A stretch of 64,000 nucleotides of DNA, from NCBI RefSeq assembly GCF_000170855.1, contig NZ_ABCQ01000004.1, positions 1 to 64,000 on the forward strand, written 5' to 3'. Origin of the DNA: Moritella sp. PE36. GTDB lineage: Bacteria > Pseudomonadota > Gammaproteobacteria > Enterobacterales > Moritellaceae. Positions 29,878-37,734 of this stretch are shown in pieces. The first letter of the stretch is position 1. Each line of letters starts with the position of its first letter. The position numbers and the translations under genes are program-made. Below the pieces are notes generated by a model that saw only the letters and a list, made by a program, of their open reading frames with translations, had not been told where the DNA came from and ran no database searches.

Positions 29878-30057
29878 CTATCCTTTCCACCTATTGCCAT
29901 ATGACGCCATTTTAAGATTTCCTAGGTGATACTTATTTTCAAATGGCTCAAAATCACTCGTTTCATAACATTCACTATAAAATTTTGAGACTGTGCCTAA
30001 ATCAATAATAAGGTCAGTCAAGACCCAGCTAAATTGATTTACCTTTTCAAGATCCAT
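29878..30057 (-). CDS. Small ORF, 59 aa, unknown
   Basis: The ORF starts MDLEKVNQFSWVLTDLIIDL, continues VSKFYSECYETSDFEPFE and ends MASYGNRWKG at a TAG (29878-29880). Its acidic, natural-looking composition and the close fit to the downstream membrane-protein gene favour coding. The upstream Shine-Dalgarno is weak. Function is unknown. Confidence 0.4.
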   Translation of the reverse strand: MDLEKVNQFSWVLTDLIIDLGTVSKFYSECYETSDFEPFENKYHLGNLKMASYGNRWKG

Positions 30058-30084
30058 TCAAAGTCTCATAAACTACGGAAAAGA

Positions 30085-30137
30085 ACATAACGTGTATAAT
30101 ACCGACGTCTTCATAAGACTTTTAAACGACGGATAAT
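30085..30137 (-). repeat. Possible degenerate attC remnant
   Basis: On the minus strand the stretch TATTATCCGTCGTTTAAA nearly copies the 3' arm of the attC-like site at 36139-36237 (TATTATCCGTCGCTTTAAA). It is followed by CGTTATGT, similar to an attC R' box. The 5' arm could not be found, so this is at best a decayed site. Confidence 0.35.
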
Positions 30138-30231
30138 ACTTTAAATATCACCTTAAACTAATTTTAAAATCAATGCATTACATACTTTTTATTAATCTGA
30201 TATTGACCACGTTATTCCGAAAAATTGAGAC

Positions 30232-30261
30232 TTTTACTTATAGGGCGCTCTATAAGTAAAA
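30232..30261. terminator. Terminator-like hairpin
   Basis: TTTTACTTATAG and CTATAAGTAAAA form a 12-bp stem with a 6-nt loop. It lies between small genes in an otherwise non-coding, A+T-rich stretch (30058-30390). Confidence 0.6.
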
Positions 30262-30392
30262 TAATGAAGAATAGAAGCTATATATTTAAGCTCATTAGGT
30301 TTTTACAAAAAGTGAAACTAAAACGTTTGGCAATATAAGTAACCCATGTTTAGCAAATAATGCATTACATAAAGTATGATGAAATTGACTTG

Positions 30393-30542
30393 TTAGCCGA
30401 TCAACTTATAGGAGAAAACAAACTCTTTATCTGGTTTACAGCTTAGCATCTTAAACAAGATATCAAAGTCTGTTACGTTTTTCTGATGTGCTCTCCAGAT
30501 TGCTGATGTATCGCCTAAGGTCACAACTAACTGCCCAGCCAT
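30393..30542 (-). CDS. Short ORF, possibly a gene fragment
   Basis: A minus-strand frame starting MAGQLVVTLGDTSAIWRAHQ ends at TAA 30393-30395. The frame is open further upstream to about 30609 (DLSYIIDTISKSRRVQLI) without a start, so it may be the 3' part of a truncated gene. Its stop lies in a CTAACAAG sequence like the start of an attC site. No family was recognised. Confidence 0.35.
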   Translation of the reverse strand: MAGQLVVTLGDTSAIWRAHQKNVTDFDILFKMLSCKPDKEFVFSYKLIG

Positions 30543-30640
30543 TATTAACTGAACTCTACGAGACTTACTTATTGTATCGATGATGTAAGATAAGTCGCCA
30601 GCCGCTACCTATTCCATCTGTCGTTCCCGCATTAAATTTT

Positions 30641-30910
30641 TCAATAATGGCGGGCGTCATGGCTTCTTCGAAGGTGCGTACACCAACTGTTTTTTAGGTT
30701 TATAAAGATCGAGTATAAAGATAGAAATTGAGTCCAAATAATTATTTTCTTATACCCTTCATTCTGTGCTTGAAGAATAAGTTCGCTAAGTAATCTATGA
30801 CCTAAATTATTATTTCTATAGTCTTTTTTAACCGCAAGAAGATGAACTTCCACCTCATCTTCTTTTGCCAATTTTCTAGCATTAGAAGTCGAGGGAACCA
30901 TTACAACCAT
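30641..30910 (-). pseudogene. Truncated GNAT acetyltransferase
   Basis: The fragment holds the acetyl-CoA-binding strand and helix of GNAT enzymes (EVEVHLLAVKKDYRNNNLGHRLLSELI). The N-terminal ~60-70 residues of a normal GNAT are absent. The C-terminal sequence after KKIIIWTQ is not GNAT-like, suggesting a frameshift or fusion with unrelated DNA. The upstream break lies just before the lipase/lipoxygenase-like module, consistent with that module having replaced part of this gene. Confidence 0.55.
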
Positions 30911-31034
30911 TCCTGCTTGCCCATCCCCACATCCTGTATCGCTTCCCTTTTATAAATAAGCCCATTAATCGACTTAGTATTGATAGAAATTATACGACCG
31001 TCGTTGCTTGCTGTATTAAAATTTAACGAATATC

Positions 31035-31066
31035 TAAGTACCACTACTGGACAATAGTGGTACTTA
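31035..31066 (-). terminator. Terminator after the class-3 lipase gene
   Basis: TAAGTACCACTA and TAGTGGTACTTA form a perfect 12-bp stem with an 8-nt loop, ~40 bp downstream of the lipase stop. Confidence 0.7.
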
Positions 31067-31102
31067 ATGGTGGCAGAGCTACCCTTGTTAATCAGCCGCG
31101 TA

Positions 31103-32116
31103 TTACAGCTGCCCAGCAAACAATTCAAACACAGGGATGTCATTGTCATCCAGCATGCCCATGGCTTCGGGATAGCCCACCACATGCTGGTATATACCTT
31201 GTGCCAAATAGTTATACAACAAAGGCTTAAATCGACCTTGTATAGGCTCAGCGTCAGCCTCAATTTGTTGATAGCCTTTACGCCACGACAAAGCTAGCAT
31301 GGCCGAGATCATGCCAATCACAAGCGGCCCAGGCAGCAGAAAATCGGACTTGTATAACAAGAACAACTTGCGCAGAGACTTTTGATTCCAGGCATGGGGG
31401 GCTACATCTAAGGAGTTAGCCACACGAATACACTCGCCCTCTGCAAAGCGCTGATCGGAATACGTGGCGAAGTCTTTATTACCTGCGGAAGGGCCTGCAA
31501 AAGCAACCGTCGATATTTTTGCGCTCTCAGGCAATTTTTCGCCCTGGATATCCTTCAGCCACAAAGCCAGTGTCGGCGCTAAAGCACCACCCAGACTGTG
31601 CCCCGTCACGCAGATATCAACGGCGTCTTTACCCTCAATGTCGCCCTGTAAAAATTCTAATAAGCTCTTACCCTCTCCAGGTACGCCGGGTTCCGCAATC
31701 ATTTCCTGTAACTTGGTTATGCCAATTTCAGTGCTCTTAGAAATTTTTGGTTTCAACTTAGCTGCAGGTTTTCCGTACTGCCATGGCACCATGCAGGTCA
31801 CTTGAAAATCTTCTATTAACCAGTCTTTCAGCCCCACCGGGTTAGTGCCGCGTATGCCTATAACATAACGTGACGGATCTTTAATATTGCGCACCAGGTA
31901 CATTAAGTTGTCATCAAACAAGGCAAGGTCAAAGATAAATACTCCCGGCCCCCAGACCAACTCCCATTCATCTTTAACAGGTGCCCAGCTGGTTAAGGCA
32001 TGCTTAATATCTTTCTCAATTTTTTGAGCATTACACTTATCGGGACCAATTAAATCAAATCCATAATAAGACATATAAGCAAAGGCCAACATGGTTTGGC
32101 TTTTTGAATAACTCAT
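31103..32116 (-). CDS. Class-3 lipase (alpha/beta hydrolase)
   Basis: The 337-aa protein shows the Lipase_3 pattern: the VIGIRGT strand near the oxyanion site (about 85-91), the nucleophile elbow TGHSLGGA (Ser174), a probable Asp237 in NSLDVAPH and a probable His311 in IYQHVVGY. There is no signal peptide, but a hydrophobic stretch near 261-276 may contact membranes. It lies 78 bp downstream of the lipoxygenase-like gene on the same strand with a terminator after it, so the two form a unit. Class-3 lipases cleave acyl esters of glycerolipids, which could supply free polyunsaturated fatty acid to the neighbour (inference). Confidence 0.85.
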   Translation of the reverse strand: MSYSKSQTMLAFAYMSYYGFDLIGPDKCNAQKIEKDIKHALTSWAPVKDEWELVWGPGVFIFDLALFDDNLMYLVRNIKDPSRYVIGIRGTNPVGLKDWLIEDFQVTCMVPWQYGKPAAKLKPKISKSTEIGITKLQEMIAEPGVPGEGKSLLEFLQGDIEGKDAVDICVTGHSLGGALAPTLALWLKDIQGEKLPESAKISTVAFAGPSAGNKDFATYSDQRFAEGECIRVANSLDVAPHAWNQKSLRKLFLLYKSDFLLPGPLVIGMISAMLALSWRKGYQQIEADAEPIQGRFKPLLYNYLAQGIYQHVVGYPEAMGMLDDNDIPVFELFAGQL

Positions 32117-32194
32117 GATCTATTTCCTTTTCATTAGGCACGGTAAACCCTCCATCAAGCAAATGCTTAACAGAGGGACTTATTACCGCGTTAA

Positions 32195-34873
32195 TTAATA
32201 ACCAGGTCCGGTATGCAGTACTGAGGGTATTGCACGGAAATAGTTGTAGTTGCGCTGCTTATCTTCTTCCGTAGCAGTCCACTCAGTCTCTAACTTAGCA
32301 AGATCTTCTTGCAGCTGGTCAAACACCTTGTGCATGTCGTCCTTATACTTAGCATCGACACCATTGAGCAGGTTAGTAAAGTCACCTTGCAGTAGCGTGA
32401 ATCTAGCCTTGCCGGTTGCCAATGCCACGAATGCCAAAGAGCGCCATTCATTAATAGCGGGGGTGCCGCCATCCACAGGCACTTGAACCTTACTAATGCG
32501 AGGGTCCAGAGCCGCACGTATCCCCGTTGTGCCATAAACCTGATGACGAACAACCGTGTGGTGAATAGTGTCCGAAGCAAAGCGTGCAATACCCGCCTTA
32601 GTCTGGAAGCCCTCGTAACGTGCAGGTAAACCCTTGACCATGACTTGTAACAAGCCAGCGTGGAAATCTTGCAAGTACTTATCCGCTTGTACCGCAGCAT
32701 CATCCGTATAAATAATATCGATCAATGCTGTGGTATAGCCATTCCAGATTTTAGCGTAATCTAACTCCCACTTAATACAGGCATTCGGCAATAGCTCGCC
32801 GGGCTTACCCGCAGAACCCTGCATAGTCAGCATCGCAGCACGCGCTTCAAAATCTTCATCTGCGCCATACTCGAAGTTGGAATAGCAGTCGTTTAAGTGG
32901 TGCACCAAGCTATCATGGGTAGTCGCAAAGACCTGACTAAACACCGCGCCCTCTTGAACCAAGTGTTCGGTAGTAATTTCTTCCGCCAACTCGTGGGCAA
33001 AGAAGTGCAAATACATGAATGTTCTGAATGGATGCGCCCACTGCCCTTGCGCCTCAAAGGCGTCATGCATAGCTACTTCAACCAGGTTATAAGTCATATG
33101 TATTTCAGCCAAGTGCTTACCGCTGATCACTTGATAATACATAGACGCTAAGACCAAGCTTTCCGCACGACGGAAGCTAGGGCTGCGTGGATCGACTGGC
33201 AATACATCCGTGGTATGAGGTGCTACTACAGAAATCAATTCCAAGCGCTGTTTTGTGCTGTTTACTTTAAAGTAAGCCGCACCACCATAGGACTCATAAT
33301 CAGACTTGGTTTCATAGTTTTCTAAGAAGCTGAAATCAATGGTCAAGATACCCTCGCCCATTTCTGGTGCAGGCTTTAAGAAAGGCGAAGCCACACCAGA
33401 CTCGGCCAAATACCCCAACAACTGGCCTTCTTTAAAAGCAGCAATCACAGGCTCAGGCGCTGTGTCCATCTTGCCGCCGTCGGGTAGATGTAAACCAAAT
33501 ATTTTCTTCGTAAACAAGCCAGGCCAGTATTCAGAACCGTCGCTCCAAATAGCCATACGCTTTTTATTGGTCAAGGGGATTTTAACATTCGCCTGAGGCA
33601 GGTAGTGATCCAGTATCGCCATGACAGAGAAAGCGGTCCTTGCTGTCTTTATCAATTTTTTAAACAGAGTGACTGATTCCTCGATATTAACAACGGCAGG
33701 AATACTCAAACGCTGCAGTAAAAACTCGGGGTGCACTTGATAGTATGGCTTCAAGGTGGTTTTTGCAGGTGGCTTTTTACCACCATAAACTTCCGTCAAA
33801 TTAAACGGATGAGGAAAACGGTCTGCGCTAACCAAAAAGAAATACAGCGGCGACCAAATCGTATTACTCAACATTACGAGGAAACCACCGAGGGTCTTCG
33901 GCAATAAAACCACCGTCAATACCAAACCTGTAATACAAGCACCCACAAAACCCCATAGAGCCAAAGAGCCCTCTGGTAGCACCACTGCAACTGACTGAGA
34001 AAAGCTAATGTCCGCAGCTGTCACGTTTAAGATTGCGCTGTACAGTAGAACACCAGAGATCGTACTAATCGTATGAAAGGCTGTGCTCTTCCAGGGAGTC
34101 GCGGTACCGATCAACAATGCCGTTAGCTGCAATGCAGCCTGTCCCACTAGCAACCACGCAATGATTTCTCCGCCTGCAGGGATTGTACCGGTGAGCACCA
34201 TTATTATTTGTGCAACCTGAATACCCGCCAGCACTAATGGTACTAGGGCCTGTGCACCGCCAAAGAACAAGGCGAAACCCAAACCAAAGCAGGCGCCGCC
34301 CGCAAGATAGAGCATGGTAAAGCGCATGTCTGCATGAGTCACAACCATACAAGTAATAAAGAAGAAGATGGTAGTAACCACAGGGGCTAAATTTAATAGG
34401 CGAAGATTTAAAATGAATACGCCAAACTTAGTTCGCGTTTGCTGAAAGGCGTGACCGCTCAGTAACAAACCCAGTTCAAACAACATACCCAAAACACTAC
34501 CGATGATAGTGAACAAGAAAGGCACCCACGTCCACGCGGCCATATTCGCCCCAGCCTGAGGTGGTTTCAAAAAGGTAAACAAATCACCCACCCAAGCCAA
34601 GCCTGTAACAGCGGGATTGAACAGCTGAATAAACATAATGCTAGACAGCGTTGCCATAAACAACAAACTCAATATAGAAAAAATTGAGGGCAAGATTGCA
34701 TAGGTAGGCTGTTCTGGTTTTTGAAAGCGGACTTCATCCGCATATTGAATAGGTATGGGGGTAGGTATAGGTGATCTTTTTATTTGTCTGACGACGTCGT
34801 TACCGACACTTTTAATTGATGCAGTATCCTGTCCCGCATCATCCTTCAGTTGAACTGCAGTTTCCTTTTTCAT
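32195..34873 (-). CDS. Membrane protein with C-terminal lipoxygenase-like domain
   Basis: 892 aa. After a proline-rich cytoplasmic start, about nine membrane helices span residues 58-350. The C-terminal ~500 residues resemble lipoxygenases: LTIDFSFLENY and GGAAYFKV, then H587-x4-H592, NLVE (596-599), H614-x8-H623 (HPFRTFMYLHF), and a late HHTVVRH block (771-777). By the H-x17-H-x8-H spacing, the position of one iron-binding His is Asn596. The C-terminus is GPGY instead of the usual Ile. A membrane-fused lipoxygenase domain is unusual. It may oxygenate polyunsaturated acyl chains with the downstream lipase. The family call is moderately sure; activity is not. Confidence 0.65.
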   Translation of the reverse strand: MKKETAVQLKDDAGQDTASIKSVGNDVVRQIKRSPIPTPIPIQYADEVRFQKPEQPTYAILPSIFSILSLLFMATLSSIMFIQLFNPAVTGLAWVGDLFTFLKPPQAGANMAAWTWVPFLFTIIGSVLGMLFELGLLLSGHAFQQTRTKFGVFILNLRLLNLAPVVTTIFFFITCMVVTHADMRFTMLYLAGGACFGLGFALFFGGAQALVPLVLAGIQVAQIIMVLTGTIPAGGEIIAWLLVGQAALQLTALLIGTATPWKSTAFHTISTISGVLLYSAILNVTAADISFSQSVAVVLPEGSLALWGFVGACITGLVLTVVLLPKTLGGFLVMLSNTIWSPLYFFLVSADRFPHPFNLTEVYGGKKPPAKTTLKPYYQVHPEFLLQRLSIPAVVNIEESVTLFKKLIKTARTAFSVMAILDHYLPQANVKIPLTNKKRMAIWSDGSEYWPGLFTKKIFGLHLPDGGKMDTAPEPVIAAFKEGQLLGYLAESGVASPFLKPAPEMGEGILTIDFSFLENYETKSDYESYGGAAYFKVNSTKQRLELISVVAPHTTDVLPVDPRSPSFRRAESLVLASMYYQVISGKHLAEIHMTYNLVEVAMHDAFEAQGQWAHPFRTFMYLHFFAHELAEEITTEHLVQEGAVFSQVFATTHDSLVHHLNDCYSNFEYGADEDFEARAAMLTMQGSAGKPGELLPNACIKWELDYAKIWNGYTTALIDIIYTDDAAVQADKYLQDFHAGLLQVMVKGLPARYEGFQTKAGIARFASDTIHHTVVRHQVYGTTGIRAALDPRISKVQVPVDGGTPAINEWRSLAFVALATGKARFTLLQGDFTNLLNGVDAKYKDDMHKVFDQLQEDLAKLETEWTATEEDKQRNYNYFRAIPSVLHTGPGY

Positions 34874-34914
34874 GTAAGTCCCTTTTGCTTATTTATTATT
34901 TAAGTGAGAGTTTT

Positions 34915-35182
34915 ATCCGACATTCCGCACGTAGTTTTGGCAATTCTTTCGAAGGAGTTGCCTACACGTTCGTAAAAGATACGATTGTTGCCCATGATGG
35001 ATTTTTAAATGTGAATAAGAATGCAATATGAAATTTAAGCAATGTACCACCCCATCAATAGTTCAGAAGAAAGACAATATATTAATATGGCATGGAAACT
35101 TTTTAATATTCAATAAGTAATAATTATTGTGATCTACTCACCAGTAATAATATCTATTTAGGGATGCGGAATGTCGGTTTTA
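34915..35182. repeat. Inverted repeat pair upstream of the lipoxygenase-like gene
   Basis: CCGACATTCCGCA at about 34918-34930 is repeated in inverse orientation (TGCGGAATGTCGG) at about 35164-35176. The ~270-bp span between them could be a small non-autonomous element. No coding function is clear inside it. Confidence 0.45.
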
Positions 35183-35340
35183 TAATTATTACTAACAAAA
35201 AACTGGGATTACCATAGCAGAAAATGAAGATCATGCCTGTCCAATTGGTGCCAATGAAGTCAAAATTCTTGAAGGTGCCAATAGTCTTGAAAAACAGGAA
35301 TTATTGGAAAAATCAATCATGTTTGCTAACACAGAAAGGG
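35183..35340 (+). pseudogene. Coding-like fragment, unknown family
   Basis: One frame reads KTGITIAENEDHACPIGANE, then VKILEGANSLEKQELLEKSI and MFANTER before running into repeat R5. The sequence has clear protein character but no start. It looks like a gene remnant cut by the repeat. Family not recognised. Confidence 0.35.
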
Positions 35341-35395
35341 GCAGTTTCGGCTTAGAGCGATCACCCTAAGCCATTGATGGACAAAACCTTGTTAG
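35326..35395 (+). repeat. Dispersed repeat R5 (right part)
   Basis: It contains CTAACACAGAAAGGGGCAG, the GGCTTAGAGCGATCACCCTAAGCC palindrome and GACAAAACCTTGTTAG, as in R3 and R4. The left half is missing. Confidence 0.7.
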
Positions 35396-35462
35396 AACAT
35401 TTATTCAGATAAGGTTTTGTATTGGAAACTTCTAAGCAAGTGGCCAAATTCACTGTACCACT

Positions 35463-35496
35463 TAAATAAGGTGTCGGCTGCGCGACACCTTATTTA
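35463..35496. terminator. Strong terminator at the end of the DUF3781 gene
   Basis: TAAATAAGGTGTCG and CGACACCTTATTTA form a 14-bp stem with a 6-nt loop. It overlaps the DUF3781 stop codon. Confidence 0.8.
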
Positions 35497-35798
35497 TAGT
35501 TGGAGTTTTTTATCCGCGGACTCTTGTTAATTATCTTTGCTGTGATGATAGTAAAACTATGGGAGTTAACAGTTAAAATTGTATTTCTCTCAACGCATTT
35601 GAAATAATGATTTTTACCCTTCGTTTCTATATCCTCAAGAGGAGTTGATAAAAGAATTTCTTTTAAATATCCCTCTGTTTCAATGTCTGAAAAATGAGTG
35701 ACATTTAGGTTTTTTCTTATTCTCACAAATCCTAAAGGAGTATTTTTAAAACCTTTAGTTATTGATACTTTCAAAGCTTGATTCATACGTAAACTCAT
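35490..35798 (-). CDS. DUF3781-family protein
   Basis: 102 aa. Motifs KNTPLGFVRIRKNLN, IETKGKNHYFKC and the terminal LTVNSHSFTIITAKII match DUF3781, a small family often found near mobile DNA. The ATG at 35798 lies directly after the 3' end of an attC-like site, as in integron cassettes; the longer upstream frame runs through that site and is rejected. Function is unknown. Confidence 0.65.
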   Translation of the reverse strand: MSLRMNQALKVSITKGFKNTPLGFVRIRKNLNVTHFSDIETEGYLKEILLSTPLEDIETKGKNHYFKCVERNTILTVNSHSFTIITAKIINKSPRIKNSNYK

Positions 35799-35799
35799 A

Positions 35800-35895
35800 C
35801 CAGCGCCCAAATAACAGGCTAAGTAATAATTGGTTAAAATTGTGTAGCGAAACGTAGCCAACTGTTACGTGTCCTTGTTGATTTTCTTGTTATAT
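35800..35895 (-). repeat. attC-like site (C)
   Basis: On the minus strand it begins TATAACAAGAAAATCAACAA, has a central GTAACAGTTGGC ... ACCAATTA imperfect pairing and ends CTGTTATTTGGGCGCTG. The outer arms pair imperfectly (AAATCAACAAGG against AAATAACAGG). This is the layout of Vibrio-type attC sites, with the R' box altered (GCTG for GTTA). It separates the DUF3955 and DUF3781 genes. Confidence 0.6.
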
Positions 35896-35900
35896 GCAAT

Positions 35901-36125
35901 TTACTTTTTGTGAAACGAACAGCGTATTTTTTGTATTATAAAAAACAATAAAAATAAAATGCCAACAGTAATACTTATCACACCAAGTGGCATGAACATA
36001 CTCTCATGAAGAACACCGTCACTATCTACAAACTGATAAAAGATATTTTCGGCTATTATAAAAATCAATCCCAAACCAAGCGAAATCAGGGCAAGAGTAA
36101 GAGCTTTATTAGTGAAAAAATTCAT
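35901..36125 (-). CDS. DUF3955-family small membrane protein
   Basis: 74 aa with two membrane helices (about 8-27 and 45-64) joined by YQFVDSDGVLHESMFMPLG, the DUF3955 hallmark. It starts just after attC-like site B and ends just before site C, so it forms a complete cassette-like unit. Function is unknown. Confidence 0.7.
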   Translation of the reverse strand: MNFFTNKALTLALISLGLGLIFIIAENIFYQFVDSDGVLHESMFMPLGVISITVGILFLLFFIIQKIRCSFHKK

Positions 36126-36138
36126 TTAGCCTCCTGCA

Positions 36139-36237
36139 TATAACGCCGTTTAAAGCGACGGATAATAGCTTGCTAAAATGTGAAACGAAGTGGAACCGAG
36201 CAAGCTGTTACGAATCCGACTTGAAAACCCTTGTTAG
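36139..36237 (-). repeat. attC-like site (B), best preserved
   Basis: On the minus strand it runs from CTAACAAGGGTTTTCAAGTC through GTAACAGCTTGCT and AGCAAGCTATTATC to TTTAAACGGCGTTATATGC. Inner arms AGCTTGCT/AGCAAGCT pair perfectly and the outer arms pair imperfectly with unpaired bases. The CTAAC and GTTAT core boxes are intact. This is a convincing integron recombination site. Confidence 0.8.
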
Positions 36238-36267
36238 ATTTTGTGCACTAAACTCAATTCTACAACG

Positions 36268-36654
36268 TTAAGCCAGTGTTTTAGCAACTAATGCTGAATC
36301 TAAATATGCACGAACCCGTACTATTTGGCTATTCTCAAATTCGCAAACCCAACAATAACGATTATGAAACTCAGCCCCTTTTTTTGTTACTGAATTGGCA
36401 ATCAATTCAATTGAAGCTGAACTCCCATCAGTAATACAAGAAACTAATTTCAATGATAAAGGTGACTCTAATACTTCGTTTAATTTTGAAATTGTCCCCG
36501 AAATGAAGTCTTGCTTAGATGTAAAGATACCTGCAAGCGGATGAGTTCCAGTTACTTCCCATACAACATCATCATGGACATGTGCAAAGAACCCTTGGGG
36601 GTTTCCATTTTCCAGATGCGAAAACAATTCAATTAACCATTCACGATTGATCAT
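36268..36654 (-). CDS. NTF2-like/SnoaL-like protein
   Basis: The 128-aa protein has the NTF2-like pattern: an N-terminal helix pair (WLIELFSHLENGNPQGFFAH), VVWEVTGTHPLAGIF, and late strands with FHNRYCWVCEFENSQIVRVR. Such proteins are small isomerases, hydrolases or binding proteins; no catalytic set can be assigned. It lies between attC-like sites A and B, as an integron cassette would. Confidence 0.75.
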   Translation of the reverse strand: MINREWLIELFSHLENGNPQGFFAHVHDDVVWEVTGTHPLAGIFTSKQDFISGTISKLNEVLESPLSLKLVSCITDGSSASIELIANSVTKKGAEFHNRYCWVCEFENSQIVRVRAYLDSALVAKTLA

Positions 36655-36688
36655 AATTTCCTACTTATAATGTACAGAATTCAATAAA

Positions 36689-36745
36689 ATCTAACGCCCA
36701 AATAATGGGTAAAAAGTGGCTTGGCATCTTGATTTTATCATTGTA
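36689..36745 (-). repeat. attC-like site (A), partly decayed
   Basis: It lies directly after the methyltransferase stop on the minus strand. The 3' arm TTATTTGGGCGTTAGAT is a good R' box. The 5' arm (TTACAATGATAAAATCAAGA) resembles the start of site C but with TTAC in place of TAAC. Confidence 0.5.
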
Positions 36746-36747
36746 AT

Positions 36748-37479
36748 CTAGCTTTGTTTTACAGCTACGATTGTTTGAAAACCGTTCCTATTACTTGACT
36801 CTTCAATTTTAAAGCCAATATTAGAAAGTTGTTTTTCTACCCACTCGACAGAGAGTCGAATCTTACGATAAGAACTTTTATTAAGTTCCCATTTATCATT
36901 TTTTTTGATGTAAACAATGTCATGTATCTTAACTGTTTCACACTCATATTCTAAAAAACAGGTGAAGATGATATTTTCGTCACTTCTCACTGGAATAAAT
37001 CTATCTGTATCTTTAAGTTCTGTAGATAAGTCACGAAACGTTAGAATTAACGTCCCACCATCCTCAAGCGAACTAAATGAGTTCTGGAATATAGTTAAAG
37101 CGTCATTTTTCGATTTTAGATGCGTAATTGTATCAGTCATACAGACTATCAATTCACAATTAGTACTAAGATGGTCCCTGAAATTTAAAATATCATCATT
37201 GATGGTAACGAGTGACTTATTATTAGAGTTCGACCTTAGCTCATCCAATAATTTTTGGCTAAGGTCTATTGCTGTTACATTAAAACCGAGTTCTGCCAAA
37301 GGGATAGATTGAAAGCCAGATCCCGCACCTAAATCAAAAGCGATACCAGAAGATGAGGGAGTAATGTTTCTATTTTGAAAGAACTCTAAATTACTTCTTT
37401 TTGCTTCATCAAATCCACCCATTAGCCATGTATATACATCAGATAATAGGCTTTCATAATGTTCTTCCACACTCACCAT
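36748..37479 (-). CDS. Class I SAM-dependent methyltransferase
   Basis: About 243 aa. Motif I is AFDLGAGSGFQSIPLAELGF, followed by TAIDLSQKLLDEL, NDDIL and an LIVCMTDTITHL segment, as in small-molecule methyltransferases. The start at 37479 is chosen because AGGAG lies ~9 bp upstream; an earlier ATG (37500) has none. It precedes attC-like site A, so it may be the first cassette of this array. The substrate is unknown. Confidence 0.8.
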   Translation of the reverse strand: MVSVEEHYESLLSDVYTWLMGGFDEAKRSNLEFFQNRNITPSSSGIAFDLGAGSGFQSIPLAELGFNVTAIDLSQKLLDELRSNSNNKSLVTINDDILNFRDHLSTNCELIVCMTDTITHLKSKNDALTIFQNSFSSLEDGGTLILTFRDLSTELKDTDRFIPVRSDENIIFTCFLEYECETVKIHDIVYIKKNDKWELNKSSYRKIRLSVEWVEKQLSNIGFKIEESSNRNGFQTIVAVKQS

Positions 37480-37570
37480 TAGTACTTCTCCTGTAGACAC
37501 TTATCATTCCACTCATAAATAGGTAGTTAAAATTACAGTACATTGTATTTAATTAATAGGAATATTTAAG

Positions 37571-37715
37571 ACTGAGTGGTCAATTTCGATGAGTAACTTT
37601 GATATAACAAATTACTCCCATTTTTCACATGATAAAATGTATGGCGAACTTCCATGAACAAAACATGGGGGAGTAAAAAATCTAACTCGATTTGGGGCAA
37701 ATACGTGTTAGGTTC
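37571..37715 (+). repeat. Dispersed repeat R6 (diverged)
   Basis: It contains AACAAATTACTCCC, CACATGATAAAATGTATGGC, CATGAACAA and the palindromic CTAACTCGATTTGGGGCAAA ... CGTGTTAG. The terminal GGCTAAGTAAT motif is eroded to GTGGTCAATTTCG. Confidence 0.55.
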
Positions 37716-37734
37716 TCTGATCTGAGCCAATATT

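Noticed and set aside
30901-31263. 120-aa minus-strand ORF overlapping the lipase 3' end
   Set aside because: Shadow frame of the lipase gene and of the terminator region; no start signal.
34816-35031. Plus-strand ORF whose C-terminus (VAYTFVKDTIVAHDGF) looks faintly like a histidine-kinase ATPase end
   Set aside because: It begins antisense inside the lipoxygenase-like gene and has no other kinase motif; the likeness is too short.
35326-35395. GGCTTAG...CTAAGCC palindromes of the R repeats considered as integron attC sites
   Set aside because: The CTAAC and GTTAG ends are suggestive, but the arms between core boxes do not pair as in attC sites, and the blocks belong to a longer repeat with other ends.
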